64,000 nt of DNA from Chryseobacterium sp. FP211-J200 (GCF_001643375.1 NZ_LSHB01000040.1:1-64000), one strand, 5' to 3'. Counted from the stretch's first letter, positions 51,506 to 62,473 are shown. Numbers and translations: made by a program. Notes: generated from the sequence alone by a model not told the origin.

Positions 51506-52561
51506 ATGCTCGAAGATAAATCACAAGAACTGACGCCCATTTCCAAACTTGGAGAATTTGGTTTGATCAAACATTTGACGGAAAGTTTCCCGATTGTTCA
51601 GAATTCCACAAAACTTTCTATCGGCGATGACGCGGCGATCATTGATTCGGAAGGTCAAAAAGTGGTCGTCTCTACCGATATGTTGGCAGAAGGAATCCAT
51701 TTTAATTTAGGATATGTTCCATTGAAACATTTGGGTTATAAAGCCGTTGTTGTCAACCTCAGCGATATTGCTGCGATGAATGCAACACCAACTCAAATCT
51801 TGGTTTCTGTTGCCGTTTCCAGTCGTTTTCCTGTGGAAGCTTTGGAAGAAATTTACGACGGTATCGCCCTAGCTTGCAACAGATACAAAGTTGACCTAGT
51901 TGGCGGAGATACAACAAGTTCCAACACTGGTTTGGTGATAAGCATCACAGCCATCGGACTTGAAAAAGAAGAAAATATAGTCAAAAGAAGTGGTGCAAAA
52001 CCAAATGACCTTTTGGTAGTTACAGGAGATCTGGGAGGCGCTTATTTAGGTCTACAGATTTTGGAAAGAGAACATTCTGTTTATTTGGCAAATCCGAATA
52101 TGCAACCCGAAATGGAAGGCTACGATTACATCCTCGAAAGACAATTGAAACCAGAAGCAAGAACGGATGTTAAAACGAAATTAGCAGAATTGGATGTTCT
52201 TCCAACCTCGATGATCGACGTTTCTGATGGCTTAGCTTCTGAGATCCTACATCTTTCTGACCAGTCGAAAGTTGGATTCAATCTTTACGAAGAAAAGATC
52301 CCGATGGACGAAACAACTATTCACACAGCAGATGAATTAAACCTGAATCCAGCAATGGCAGCGTTAAATGGTGGTGAAGATTATGAATTACTTTTCACAA
52401 TCTCTCCAAATGATTTTGATAAGATCAAAAATCATCCTGACTTTACGATCATTGGTCACGCCACAGAAAACAATGAAGGTAATTTCTTGATCGCAAGAGG
52501 TTCCAACCAATTGATTCCATTGACAGCCCAAGGCTGGGATGCATTCCTTAATAGAGAATAA
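51506..52561 (+). CDS. thiL: Thiamine-phosphate kinase ThiL
   Basis: 351 aa. Phosphorylates thiamine monophosphate to the diphosphate cofactor. Family blocks: GEFGLIKHL, LSIGDDAAII (about 37-46), STDMLAEGIHF (about 56-66), NLSDIAAMNATP (about 84-95), GGDTTSSNTGLVIS (about 131-144), TGDLGGAYLGLQ, SMIDVSDGLASE and NGGEDYELLF near 288. All Mg/ATP residues are present. Probably monocistronic or co-transcribed with the thioesterase gene. Confidence 0.94.
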   Translation: MLEDKSQELTPISKLGEFGLIKHLTESFPIVQNSTKLSIGDDAAIIDSEGQKVVVSTDMLAEGIHFNLGYVPLKHLGYKAVVVNLSDIAAMNATPTQILVSVAVSSRFPVEALEEIYDGIALACNRYKVDLVGGDTTSSNTGLVISITAIGLEKEENIVKRSGAKPNDLLVVTGDLGGAYLGLQILEREHSVYLANPNMQPEMEGYDYILERQLKPEARTDVKTKLAELDVLPTSMIDVSDGLASEILHLSDQSKVGFNLYEEKIPMDETTIHTADELNLNPAMAALNGGEDYELLFTISPNDFDKIKNHPDFTIIGHATENNEGNFLIARGSNQLIPLTAQGWDAFLNRE

Positions 52562-52614
52562 TTTTTTGGAACAGAACTTGTAAAGCACAAATAATATTTA
52601 AAATATCAAAAACG

Positions 52615-53421
52615 ATGAAAATTGTAAAAATTTCGACTTTAATATTGGCTGGTCTTGGCATTACTGCTTGTGTTACCAATCCTGTGACCGGAAGATCATC
52701 TATCCAGATCGCCAATAACAGTGAGATCGCCACTGCTGCAGCCACAGAATATAGAACGACGCTTTCCAGTGCGAAAGTGGTCAATGGAACGGCAGATGCC
52801 AATAGAGTGAAAAACGTGGGCGCAAAGATCAAGAATGCAGCTTACGCTTATTATAAAAGTATCGGAAGAGAGTCTGCATTGTCCGGCTATAATTGGGAAT
52901 TCAATCTTATCCAAGACAAACAATTGAATGCTTGGTGTATGCCTGGTGGAAAGGTTGCTTTCTACACTGGAATCATGCCAATCTGTAAAGATGATAATGG
53001 CGTTGCTGTCGTAATGGGACACGAGATTTCTCACGCCTTGGCAGGACATGGTAACGAAAGGATTTCTCAAGCAATGCTTGCACAGTACGGCGGAAGTTTA
53101 ATTGGTGGATCGATGTCCAATAGCCAATGGGCAGGAATCTTCGAAAAACTATACCCAGTCGGTGCGCAAGTTGGATTGTTAGCTTACGGAAGAAAACAAG
53201 AATCTGAGGCAGACGAAATGGGACTTCAGCTAATGGCAATGGCTGGTTATGACCCAAGAAGCGCTACTTCATTTTGGCAAAGAATGGAAGCATCTTCCAC
53301 AGGAAACAGACCTCCGGAATTCTTATCCACTCACCCGAACCCTGCTAACAGAATTGCTGACCTGAATGCAGATATGCCAAAAGCTTTACAATATTACAAA
53401 GCCGCTGGAGGTAAACTTTAA
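52615..53421 (+). CDS. M48-family zinc metallopeptidase lipoprotein
   Basis: 268 aa. SPII-type signal KISTLILAGLGITAC (Cys19). Zinc motif HEISH at 136-140 and a distal Glu in RKQESEADEMGLQLM (about 195-209). STHPNPANRI near the end is usual for periplasmic Oma1/BepA/LoiP-like peptidases. Likely outer-membrane or periplasmic quality control. A small membrane protein gene follows 29 nt later. Confidence 0.92.
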   Translation: MKIVKISTLILAGLGITACVTNPVTGRSSIQIANNSEIATAAATEYRTTLSSAKVVNGTADANRVKNVGAKIKNAAYAYYKSIGRESALSGYNWEFNLIQDKQLNAWCMPGGKVAFYTGIMPICKDDNGVAVVMGHEISHALAGHGNERISQAMLAQYGGSLIGGSMSNSQWAGIFEKLYPVGAQVGLLAYGRKQESEADEMGLQLMAMAGYDPRSATSFWQRMEASSTGNRPPEFLSTHPNPANRIADLNADMPKALQYYKAAGGKL

Positions 53422-53450
53422 TTCATTATCTTAGTAAAAACATTTAGAAG

Positions 53451-53723
53451 ATGAAAAGTTTAGTTGTAATCGGTATTATTTTATTAGGACTTGGGGCATT
53501 GTTGTTTTATCTGAATGATATGGCCATAGACCTCAGAGTGATCTATGGCGCACTTTCTGGAATCGGAATTGGATTGATCATAGGCGGATTGGTAGGCTAT
53601 GTCAGCAAAGGCAATGCTGTGAAGGAGGCACAACTGAGAAACGAATTCAAGCAGCTTCAAAAAGAAAAAGCGGAGTTGGAAAAACAGCGCGTTGAAAATA
53701 ATCTAAATAGCGGAAGTCTTTAA
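53451..53723 (+). CDS. Small two-helix membrane protein with coiled-coil tail
   Basis: 90 aa. Two Gly-rich membrane helices (about 3-19 and 30-50, GALSGIGIGLIIGGLVGYV) followed by a coiled-coil helix (LRNEFKQLQKEKAELEKQR, about 62-80). Probably in one mRNA with the M48 peptidase. Function unknown. Confidence 0.78.
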   Translation: MKSLVVIGIILLGLGALLFYLNDMAIDLRVIYGALSGIGIGLIIGGLVGYVSKGNAVKEAQLRNEFKQLQKEKAELEKQRVENNLNSGSL

Positions 53724-53737
53724 TAACTAAAGACTTC
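53713..53737. terminator. Bidirectional terminator overlapping two stop codons
   Basis: Perfect 10-bp stem GAAGTCTTTA / TAAAGACTTC with loop ATAAC. The left arm contains the stop of the small membrane protein gene and the right arm the last codons of the AraC gene. Confidence 0.75.
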
Positions 53738-54572
53738 TTATAAATTGCCCAGGCGTTGTCTTGGTATATTTCTTAAAAATCTTATTGAAATATGTAATAT
53801 TATTAAAACCTGTAGCATAGCAGCTTTCTGCTATGCTTTTTTCTTGTGAAAGCAGAACGCAAGCTTTATCGATCCTGTATCGGTTTACAAATTCTACAAA
53901 AGTGATGGAAGTTGCCTTTTTGAAAAAATTACAGAAAGCCGGCTTTGTCAGGTTGGCCAAGTCTGCAGCCTGTTGAATATCAACCTCATTCTGATAACCA
54001 TTTTCCACATAAGTGAAAACCGCCTCCAATCTAACCCTATTTCTGGAAACGATGGTGTAAGGCATTATTTCGGTATTCAATAGTTCGTAATCCTCTGTTT
54101 TTGAAAGTTCAAAGAGAAGGTCCAAAAGTAGCAGATATCTGGTATAACCTTCTGCTTTTGTAATAAGCTCCAATTTGGGAATGATCTGTTTCTTGACCTC
54201 TGAAGAAAAAAGAACGCCGTAGCGTGACATCTCCAGAAGTTTCTTGATCGAGTTGCTGTCTGTTTCACCTTCTGGCAACGAAAGAATTTCTTCTTTGAAC
54301 AAAATTACGATTTCCTCGTGCGGATCGGTAGCGTTGAGACCAAGTCCGGAATGTGGGATATTAGAACCAATCAGCGCTAGAGCACCGTCTTCAAAATGAC
54401 TTTTGTGGTAGCCAACGTGTCTGGTCCCTTTTCCCTTCAATACGCAAACAATCTCTATTTCAGGATGATAGTGGTATTTCCAATTAAGTTCCGAGATCGG
54501 AATGTCCTTAATATGCAATACTTTGAAGGAGCTGTTGTCGTCTGGCGAAATATGTTCTAGAATTACTTTCAT
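53727..54572 (-). CDS. AraC-family transcriptional regulator with N-terminal cupin
   Basis: 281 aa. An N-terminal cupin-type sensing domain (HYHPEIEIVCVLKGKGTRHVG at positions about 34-54, with metal- or ligand-type His) is followed by a C-terminal double helix-turn-helix (about 185-281): VDIQQAADLANLTKPAFCNFFKK and IAESCYATGFNNITYFNKIFKKYTKTTPGQF. It probably senses a sugar or small acid. It lies alone, with no adjacent catabolic genes, so its targets are elsewhere. Confidence 0.9.
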   Translation of the reverse strand: MKVILEHISPDDNSSFKVLHIKDIPISELNWKYHYHPEIEIVCVLKGKGTRHVGYHKSHFEDGALALIGSNIPHSGLGLNATDPHEEIVILFKEEILSLPEGETDSNSIKKLLEMSRYGVLFSSEVKKQIIPKLELITKAEGYTRYLLLLDLLFELSKTEDYELLNTEIMPYTIVSRNRVRLEAVFTYVENGYQNEVDIQQAADLANLTKPAFCNFFKKATSITFVEFVNRYRIDKACVLLSQEKSIAESCYATGFNNITYFNKIFKKYTKTTPGQFIRSL

Positions 54573-54669
54573 TCCAGTTAATGCTAATTTTCTGTAAAAA
54601 TAAACAAAACATATTAATATTGTTATGTTTTTTATTATTTGAGTTAAACGAATATTTAATTCCAGCCTT

Positions 54670-54677
54670 TACTTTTG
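54670..54677 (+). promoter_or_regulatory. -7 promoter box of a candidate small RNA
   Basis: TACTTTTG matches TAnnTTTG exactly on the plus strand, where no protein gene lies downstream. The nearest TTTG (54638-54641) is 28 nt upstream, longer than usual. Confidence 0.45.
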
Positions 54678-54681
54678 TAAA

Positions 54682-54775
54682 ACAAAATCAAGTTTCTCAC
54701 AAAGTATTGATTTTGTGAATTTTTAAGGTCTATATATGAAGAAGGCTGGAAATTAATTTTTCCAGCCTTCTCATA
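54682..54775 (+). ncRNA. Candidate small RNA, two hairpins
   Basis: Between araC and the OMP gene, both on the minus strand. ACAAAATCAA (54682-54691) and TTGATTTTGT (54707-54716) form a perfect 10-bp stem with a 15-nt loop. GAAGGCTGGAAA (54741-54752) and TTTCCAGCCTTC (54759-54770) form a perfect 12-bp second stem. A TAnnTTTG box just precedes the first stem. The second hairpin can also be the terminator of the minus-strand mla/OMP operon, so the small-RNA reading is open. Confidence 0.4.
54741..54770. terminator. Terminator hairpin after the mla/OMP operon
   Basis: Strong 12-bp stem GAAGGCTGGAAA / TTTCCAGCCTTC with a 6-nt loop; only weak T-rich sequence on either side (TTCATATATA on minus, TCATATTTTA on plus). 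Confidence 0.7.
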
Positions 54776-54792
54776 TTTTATTAAGGTAGATT

Positions 54793-55407
54793 TTAGTTAA
54801 AGTTGTAACCGATACCCAAGATGAACATACTTGGACGGTTGTCATAACGGATCTCCTGACCAGCTACAGATTTAAAAATTCTTGTATCCTTGGAGAATGC
54901 GCCTTCATATCTTGCATTAACAACAAATTTTGAAAGAGTTGCCTGAGCACCAAATTGATAACCTACTGTAAATTCGTTTCTAGCATCTTCTTTGAAACTT
55001 GCATAAGTTTTATCTGTACTTAGATTATAGGATGCTACAGGCCCTACGAATGCAGCTAACTTCCCTAACAAAAAGTTGTGCCCCAATAGAACTGGAACAT
55101 CTATTCTATCACTCTTTGCTTCTAACTCAACACCGTCTACAGTATTTTTGTTTTTAAAAGAAGTGTAATAGATCTCTGGCATCACGAACCATCCACCAAC
55201 TGGCGAACCAATTTTTGCAGCTAGTCCCACATTAAAGCCTGAAGTATTATCACCTTTGCTATCAACCGCATCATTGAAGGTCCCTCTCAGATTATCCCAG
55301 CTCGCAGATGATGTACTGAACAAAGCATTTGCTCTCAATCCAAATGTTACTTGCGAATAAGCAAATACACTTGCCAATACTCCAATAGTACTAATTAGTT
55401 TTTTCAT
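54793..55407 (-). CDS. Outer-membrane beta-barrel protein
   Basis: 204 aa from ATG 55407; a start seven codons upstream lies further inside mlaF. Signal peptide KKLISTIGVLASVFAYSQ. Alternating-residue beta strands with aromatic girdles fill the remainder, ending in FILGIGYNFN, with a terminal aromatic followed by Asn rather than a bare Phe. OMP_b-brl type, eight strands estimated. It is last in the mlaE-mlaF run and overlaps mlaF by 17 nt, which suggests a role with lipid transport or simply co-expression. Confidence 0.82.
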   Translation of the reverse strand: MKKLISTIGVLASVFAYSQVTFGLRANALFSTSSASWDNLRGTFNDAVDSKGDNTSGFNVGLAAKIGSPVGGWFVMPEIYYTSFKNKNTVDGVELEAKSDRIDVPVLLGHNFLLGKLAAFVGPVASYNLSTDKTYASFKEDARNEFTVGYQFGAQATLSKFVVNARYEGAFSKDTRIFKSVAGQEIRYDNRPSMFILGIGYNFN

Positions 55408-56209
55408 TGTTGTCTTCTGGTTTATCATTAATTAAACTTGTTTGACCATTTTCTAACATAAATTCTCTCAGCTGCTTGAACAGTTCTGAGGAATAAACGA
55501 AATCTATAAGGTTTTTATTCTTTGCTGTCGTGAGCATATTCTTATCACCTTCCCATTCTTTGATCCCTAATCTCAGATAAAGGATCTTTTCACCAATGGT
55601 CATCACAGAGTTCATATCGTGCGTATTGATGATGGTTGTGGTGTTGTATTCTCGTGTTATTTCTAATAATAGGTCATCAATTACATTAGAAGTATAAGGA
55701 TCCAATCCCGAATTCGGTTCGTCACAGAACAGATATTTCGGATTGTTTACGATGGCTCTTGCAATGGCTACCCTTTTCTGCATTCCGCCGGAGATCTCTG
55801 ACGGATATTTTTTGTTGGCCTTGTCCAAGTTGACTCTACCAATTACCTCAAGAACTTTTCTTTTCTTTTCACGATAAGTAAGGTTGGTAAACATATCCAG
55901 AGGAAAACTGATATTCTCCTCCACGGTCATCGAGTCGAAAAGTGCACTTCCCTGGAAAACCGTTCCGATCTCTGACCTCAGGACCTGTTTATCTTCTCTT
56001 GACATCGTCATGATATCTCGGCCATCAAACAAGATACTACCGCTGGATGGTTCATAAACATTGAGAAGGGATTTTAGAAAAACCGTTTTTCCGGATCCAC
56101 TTTGTCCGATGATCAGGTTGACCTTGCCTGTTTCGAAAGATGTTGTGATGCCTTTCAAGACCTCTACCTCATTATTGAAGCTCTTCCTTAGTTCTTTTAC
56201 TTCTATCAT
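55391..56209 (-). CDS. mlaF: ABC transporter ATP-binding protein, MlaF-like
   Basis: 272 aa from ATG 56209, using TAATG coupling with the mlaE stop; a start further upstream would lie inside mlaE. Walker A GQSGSGKT (about 34-41), Q-loop VFQGSALFDSMT, signature SEISGGMQKRVAIARAI, Walker B YLFCDEPNSGLD, H-loop NTHDMNS. FQGSALFDS is typical of MlaF. It would energise phospholipid transport with MlaE; mlaD is not adjacent. The final 30 residues (QTSLINDKPEDNNEKTN) are a polar tail that overlaps the OMP gene. Confidence 0.9.
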   Translation of the reverse strand: MIEVKELRKSFNNEVEVLKGITTSFETGKVNLIIGQSGSGKTVFLKSLLNVYEPSSGSILFDGRDIMTMSREDKQVLRSEIGTVFQGSALFDSMTVEENISFPLDMFTNLTYREKKRKVLEVIGRVNLDKANKKYPSEISGGMQKRVAIARAIVNNPKYLFCDEPNSGLDPYTSNVIDDLLLEITREYNTTTIINTHDMNSVMTIGEKILYLRLGIKEWEGDKNMLTTAKNKNLIDFVYSSELFKQLREFMLENGQTSLINDKPEDNNEKTN

Positions 56210-56961
56210 TAGCTTAATAACATCTGGGTTAATAATAAATTCATGATGATCACGGCAATCATTGTCCAAACTACAGCCTGTGTACTAGCACGTCCCACTT
56301 CCAAAGAACCACCTTTTACATTATATCCAAAATAAGCCGGAATAGTTGCAATCAAAAAAGCAAAGGCAGCCGTTTTAAGAAAAGCATACCATATGAAATA
56401 CGTTGGCATATACATTTGAATCCCAGTGATATAGTCAGCCTTTGTCCAGCTTCCTGTAGCAGCTCCTGCAAAATATCCTCCCAATATTCCCACCACGATG
56501 CTGATTGCAATAAGAATAGGATTGAAAACAACGCTGGCAACGATCTTTGGCAAGATCAAGAAATTAGCAGAGTTGACACCCATAATATCCAAAGCATCTA
56601 TCTGTTCTGTAACCCGCATGGTTCCGATGCTGGACGCAATATACGACCCAACCTTACCTGCAAGGATCACAGAAATGATAGTTGGAGAAAACTCCAAGAT
56701 CAAAACTACTTTGGTCGCGTAGCCAACAAAACTATTTGGAATAGGAAATGATGATGCACTGAAGTTGTTGAACATCTGAATAGCTACCACCGCGCCTACA
56801 AAAAAAGATGTAAACAGTACCAAACCAAACGAGTTGACCCCAAGGTCATAAAACTCTCTTGCCAGGAGTTTGAGATATACGTTCCTCTTTTGCGGTTTGC
56901 TGAGTGCTTTTCCCAGCAATATAAAGTATTCTCCAATAGATTCGAATAGTCTTTTTAACAT
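56209..56961 (-). CDS. mlaE: MlaE-family lipid ABC permease
   Basis: 250 aa, five membrane helices. MlaE marks: FTSFFVGAVVAIQMFNNF (about 49-66), FVGYATKVVLILEFSPTIISVILAGKVGSYIASSIGTMRVTEQIDALDIMGV in the coupling region (positions about 78-130), and a late GGSLEVGRASTQAVV. With MlaF it forms the inner-membrane pump for retrograde or anterograde phospholipid traffic. It starts 30 nt after the glycosylphosphotransferase gene. Confidence 0.93.
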   Translation of the reverse strand: MLKRLFESIGEYFILLGKALSKPQKRNVYLKLLAREFYDLGVNSFGLVLFTSFFVGAVVAIQMFNNFSASSFPIPNSFVGYATKVVLILEFSPTIISVILAGKVGSYIASSIGTMRVTEQIDALDIMGVNSANFLILPKIVASVVFNPILIAISIVVGILGGYFAGAATGSWTKADYITGIQMYMPTYFIWYAFLKTAAFAFLIATIPAYFGYNVKGGSLEVGRASTQAVVWTMIAVIIMNLLLTQMLLS

Positions 56962-56991
56962 AAAACAAAATTAGTTTTTTTCTTATAAATA

Positions 56992-58359
56992 TCAGCGTGC
57001 ATTTTTATCACCTACAATGATCAAAAATATAGTTTTCAGGATAATCACAATATCCATGCTAAAACTCCAATTTCGCACATAAAAAGAATCTGCAAGGATC
57101 CTTTTCTTCATCCCAATATTCATATCGCCCTCATCTCCTCGCAATCCGCTTACCTGTGCTAATCCTGTAATTCCTGGTTTTACCATGCTTCTAAGGCTGT
57201 ATCTGCTGATCTTTGGTTTGTAAAAATCATCCACCAAAAGCATATGCGGTCTTGGCCCTACAATGGTCATGTCGCCTAACAATACATTGATGAATTGTGG
57301 TAACTCATCCATACTGGTTTTTCTTAGGAATTTGCCAATTTTAGTAATTCTTTCATCATCAACATCCGTGGTCCTTTCTGAACTTCCACTATTGGTCTTC
57401 ATGGTTCTAAATTTCAAACAGTTGAAAACCTCATCGTGATAGCCATATCTTTTTTGAATGAAAAATACAGAACCTTTTGGGTCATTCATTTTGATCAATA
57501 AGATGATGATAGGAAACAACCAAGAGCAAATCCCAATTAAAACAATCAATGAAAACACAATATCGAATAATCTCTTGATTGTCAGATTCGTGAAAAAGTC
57601 GAGTGGATATTTTGCCTGAGAAAGGATTGGAACGGTCTCGATGTAACTGAATTCATACTCGAAGAAATCATTCTGAATAATGTTGGGAACCAGTGATATC
57701 CGAACTTTATTAATTTCTGCCTGACGGAAAAGTGCATTTTCAAAGTCTTTTTCCAATAGATGACCAGACGGAAGAAATATTGTGTGGATTCCATTGTCTT
57801 TCCAAAATTTGACAATATTTGGAATATTGAGATCTTCGGAAAAATTGTAGATCTTGTAACCGTAATCTTTTCTTTGATTGATGATATCTATAAGAATGTC
57901 CGAGGATGCACTTTCTCCAATGAACATTACATTTCTGTGATTGATCCCGATACTTCTTAAATATTTCAAAATGAAATAGATAAAACTTTTGATCGGTATT
58001 ACGACCAATAAAAGGATGCCCGCCAGATAGAAACGTTCCGTCTTCAAAAAATCATTATTACTGACTTTTCCCAACATGACCACACCAATAAAGAAGAAAA
58101 AAACATGAATAAAGATCCTTTCCAAAAAAATGGTATAGGTAACGTTCCTCGGGATATGATACAATCTGGTTCTACCACTCAACAAAAGCCAGAAAAAACA
58201 AAGAAGTAAAATCGATAATAGATTTTGTTCCAAAGTCTCCGAATCATACTTGACCTCAAAATTCCTGAAATAATAAAAACAAAATACAGCCGCTACCAGA
58301 ATCATATCCAGTAGGATGACAAATGTTTTGAAATATCTAGAATATCGAAGTCTTTGCAT
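56992..58359 (-). CDS. Polyprenyl glycosylphosphotransferase (WcaJ/WbaP-like)
   Basis: 455 aa. Four N-terminal membrane helices (to about 130), a cytosolic Rossmann-like domain (FIGESASSDILIDI at about 146-159), a fifth hydrophobic segment at about 265-290, and the C-terminal catalytic domain: SVFFIQKRYG, FNCLKFRTMK, RKTSMDELPQFINVLLGDMTIVGPRP (positions about 347-373) and a final SGLRGDEGDM. It transfers a sugar-1-phosphate to undecaprenyl phosphate to start exopolysaccharide or glycan assembly. No polysaccharide cluster follows; it sits between queE and mlaE. Confidence 0.9.
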   Translation of the reverse strand: MQRLRYSRYFKTFVILLDMILVAAVFCFYYFRNFEVKYDSETLEQNLLSILLLCFFWLLLSGRTRLYHIPRNVTYTIFLERIFIHVFFFFIGVVMLGKVSNNDFLKTERFYLAGILLLVVIPIKSFIYFILKYLRSIGINHRNVMFIGESASSDILIDIINQRKDYGYKIYNFSEDLNIPNIVKFWKDNGIHTIFLPSGHLLEKDFENALFRQAEINKVRISLVPNIIQNDFFEYEFSYIETVPILSQAKYPLDFFTNLTIKRLFDIVFSLIVLIGICSWLFPIIILLIKMNDPKGSVFFIQKRYGYHDEVFNCLKFRTMKTNSGSSERTTDVDDERITKIGKFLRKTSMDELPQFINVLLGDMTIVGPRPHMLLVDDFYKPKISRYSLRSMVKPGITGLAQVSGLRGDEGDMNIGMKKRILADSFYVRNWSFSMDIVIILKTIFLIIVGDKNAR

Positions 58360-58368
58360 AAACCAGAT

Positions 58369-59001
58369 TTAAGGAATATTCAAGTATTTATGCGTTTGGA
58401 TAGACGATCTCCATTTTGGATTTTCCAAGATGAAGTCTGTGATCTTCGGGTACATGGCGTCACGCTTGCTCCATTCACTTTGAAGGTAAAGTTCGCAGTT
58501 ATCATTCACCTTGTTGCCTTGTTCTTCAGCAAATTTGAAATCATTTTGATTAAAAATGATCATCTTCAGTTCGCTTGCAACATTATAAATATCCGCTAAC
58601 GGAAGTCCAGTTTTCTTTGGTGAAAGTGTGATCCAGTCCAGATGTCCACTCATAGGATAGGCCCCGGAAGTTTCAATATGGATCGTGCAACCCAATTCTT
58701 TCAACTTCGAAGTTAAAATATCCAGATTCCACATCAACGGCTCGCCGCCTGTCAAAACAATGGTCTTGCAAAGTTTTGCAGCAGTTTCTGCAATCTCTTC
58801 CGTATTCATCAATGGATGAATTGTCGGGTCCCAGCTTTCCTTGACATCACACCAATGACAGCCAACATCGCATCCGCCCAAACGAATGAAATACGCCGCT
58901 TTCCCAGCATGAAATCCCTCTCCCTGAATAGTGTAAAAATGCTCCATCACTGGGAGCATTCTACCTTCTTTTAATAATATGTCTTCTTGTTCTTTAGTCA
59001 T
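58369..59001 (-). CDS. queE: 7-carboxy-7-deazaguanine synthase QueE
   Basis: 210 aa from ATG 59001; a start eight codons further up lies deeper in folD. Radical SAM enzyme that makes the deazaguanine ring in queuosine synthesis. The cluster motif is CxxxCxxC in GGCDVGCHWCD (about 46-56). TIQGEGFHAG (about 25-34), VLTGGEPLMW and ETSGAYP are family blocks. It overlaps folD by 8 nt. Complements tgt at 26 kb. Confidence 0.93.
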   Translation of the reverse strand: MTKEQEDILLKEGRMLPVMEHFYTIQGEGFHAGKAAYFIRLGGCDVGCHWCDVKESWDPTIHPLMNTEEIAETAAKLCKTIVLTGGEPLMWNLDILTSKLKELGCTIHIETSGAYPMSGHLDWITLSPKKTGLPLADIYNVASELKMIIFNQNDFKFAEEQGNKVNDNCELYLQSEWSKRDAMYPKITDFILENPKWRSSIQTHKYLNIP

Positions 59002-59878
59002 TATAAACCGAAGTTTTATAGGCAATGATGGTATTTTTCATCAGCATTGCGCGCGTCATTGGTCCTACTCCACCGGGAACTGGCGTTATCCAATCGGCTT
59101 TTTCTGCACAGCTGTCAAAATCGACATCACCCGCAAGATGATAACCTTTTTCGGACTCGTCTTCTACACGGGTAATCCCAACATCTACGATCACGGCGCC
59201 TTTCTTGATCATATCTCCTTTCAGGAAATTAGGATCGCCCAAAGCTGTGATCACAATATCTGCCTTCTTTGTATATTCTTCTATGTGTTCTGTGTAAGAG
59301 TGTGTTAGTGTTACAGTAGAATTTCCTGGGAAATCTTTTCTTCCCATCAGGATGCTCATTGGTTTCCCAACGATACGGCTTCTTCCGATGATCACACAGT
59401 CTTTACCTTTTGTTTCAATGTTATATCTTTCCAATAATGTCAAAATCCCAAATGGCGTTGCTGGTAGGAAAGTATCCATTTCCAAAGCCATTTTTCCAAA
59501 ATTTTCCGGATGAAAACCATCCACATCTTTTCTTGGATCGATCGCCATGATGATCTTTTCTTGATCGATTTGCTTAGGTAGGGGCAACTGAACGATAAAA
59601 CCATCCACAGCTTTTGACTTGTTTAGCTCATCGATTTTCTCCAACAATTCCGATTCTGAAACGGTACTTGGAAATTTGATCAAACTTGATTGGAAACCAA
59701 CTTCCTCACAATCCTTCACTTTGCTGTTCACGTAAGCTTTGCTTGCGCCATTGTTACCAACCAGAATCGCCACCAAATGTGGTGCTCTTTTCTTATTGCC
59801 AAGGATTTTTTCAACCTCTTCTTTGATTTCAGCTTTTACCTCTTTTGAGACCTTGAGTCCATCTAGAATTTGTGCCAT
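58994..59878 (-). CDS. folD: Bifunctional methylene-THF dehydrogenase/cyclohydrolase FolD
   Basis: 294 aa. Interconverts methylene-, methenyl- and formyl-tetrahydrofolate. AYVNSKVKDCEEVG (about 49-62, with the catalytic Lys of the KxxxxxG helix), FIVQLPLPKQID (about 94-105), KDVDGFHPEN (about 117-126), GRSRIVGKPMSILM (about 166-179) and PVPGGVGPMTRAML (about 265-278). All standard. It begins 13 nt after fkbM. Confidence 0.96.
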   Translation of the reverse strand: MAQILDGLKVSKEVKAEIKEEVEKILGNKKRAPHLVAILVGNNGASKAYVNSKVKDCEEVGFQSSLIKFPSTVSESELLEKIDELNKSKAVDGFIVQLPLPKQIDQEKIIMAIDPRKDVDGFHPENFGKMALEMDTFLPATPFGILTLLERYNIETKGKDCVIIGRSRIVGKPMSILMGRKDFPGNSTVTLTHSYTEHIEEYTKKADIVITALGDPNFLKGDMIKKGAVIVDVGITRVEDESEKGYHLAGDVDFDSCAEKADWITPVPGGVGPMTRAMLMKNTIIAYKTSVYND

Positions 59879-59891
59879 TTTACTTTTCTTT

Positions 59892-60620
59892 TTATTTTTT
59901 AATTAGATTTTTATTAATAAAAGAAACTTCATCAAAGGTTTCTGAAATTCCAAAAATAATGAAACCTTTCTCTTTCAATATTTTTAGAACCCTCAATGTT
60001 CTTTCTTTACCATTTTCAAAAAAACGATCATGAAATTCTATCAAAATCTGACCGATAAATAGATCCGATTTTACAATGTTTTCCAAAACATTATATTCCG
60101 AACCTTCGATGTCAATTTTCAGAATATCAATTTTTTGATGTCCCAGAAAATGAGCCGTATCATCCAGTGTTTTTAACTGAACATCGATTCCGTTTTCAAG
60201 ATCGATATTACTCTGTTCTACTACACTTCCAGAAACAAAATCCGGATTCTTCGGAAAGTAGAATGTCGCCGGTCCGCTTTTATCACTGATTCCAAAATCA
60301 TAAAATCTGAACTTTTCTGGCAGAATCTGATCAGAAATCCATTTCACTGATTTGGGTGTCGGATCAAATCCGTAGACGTTTGCATTATATTTTTTGATGA
60401 CCTCCAGATCAAAAGAAATATCTTCTCCAATTCCAAATGAATAAACCACAGAATTTTCATCGATAAAATCAGTCGCTACGAAAAAACCGCCGTAGTCGTT
60501 ACCCAACCATTTTTTTGGAATATTGATTTCCCTTTTCAAATGTTTGGTTTCCCCGCTTAAAATCAACTTGAAATAGTTGATCTTTCGCTTGATTTTATCT
60601 TTCAATTCCCGGCTGAGCAT
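59892..60620 (-). CDS. FkbM-family methyltransferase
   Basis: 242 aa from ATG 60620 (the codon before it is TTG). SAM-dependent Rossmann methyltransferase of the FkbM group: VVYSFGIGEDISFDLEVIKKY (positions about 58-78), YGFDPTPKSVKWI (about 84-96), IDILKIDIEGSEYNVLENI (about 163-181). The group O-methylates sugars or natural products. Between pgi and folD with 3- and 13-nt gaps, so expressed with central metabolism genes; the substrate is unknown. Confidence 0.88.
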   Translation of the reverse strand: MLSRELKDKIKRKINYFKLILSGETKHLKREINIPKKWLGNDYGGFFVATDFIDENSVVYSFGIGEDISFDLEVIKKYNANVYGFDPTPKSVKWISDQILPEKFRFYDFGISDKSGPATFYFPKNPDFVSGSVVEQSNIDLENGIDVQLKTLDDTAHFLGHQKIDILKIDIEGSEYNVLENIVKSDLFIGQILIEFHDRFFENGKERTLRVLKILKEKGFIIFGISETFDEVSFINKNLIKK

Positions 60621-60623
60621 CAA

Positions 60624-62270
<1,647 letters not shown>

Positions 62271-62473
62271 TTAATTGTAAAGATTTATGATTGTCTGAAC
62301 GACCTGCAAATTTAAGAAAAATTAGCCATTTGGTTTGTTTTTACAAGGGATGATTATCGGTCTTGTTAATTCTTTTAAATATATTTTATTCTGCAAACCA
62401 TTTCATAAAAGCATCCAAAATTAAATTTGAATATAGTATTAATTGTAATAACTTTATACTTTATGATAAGAAT

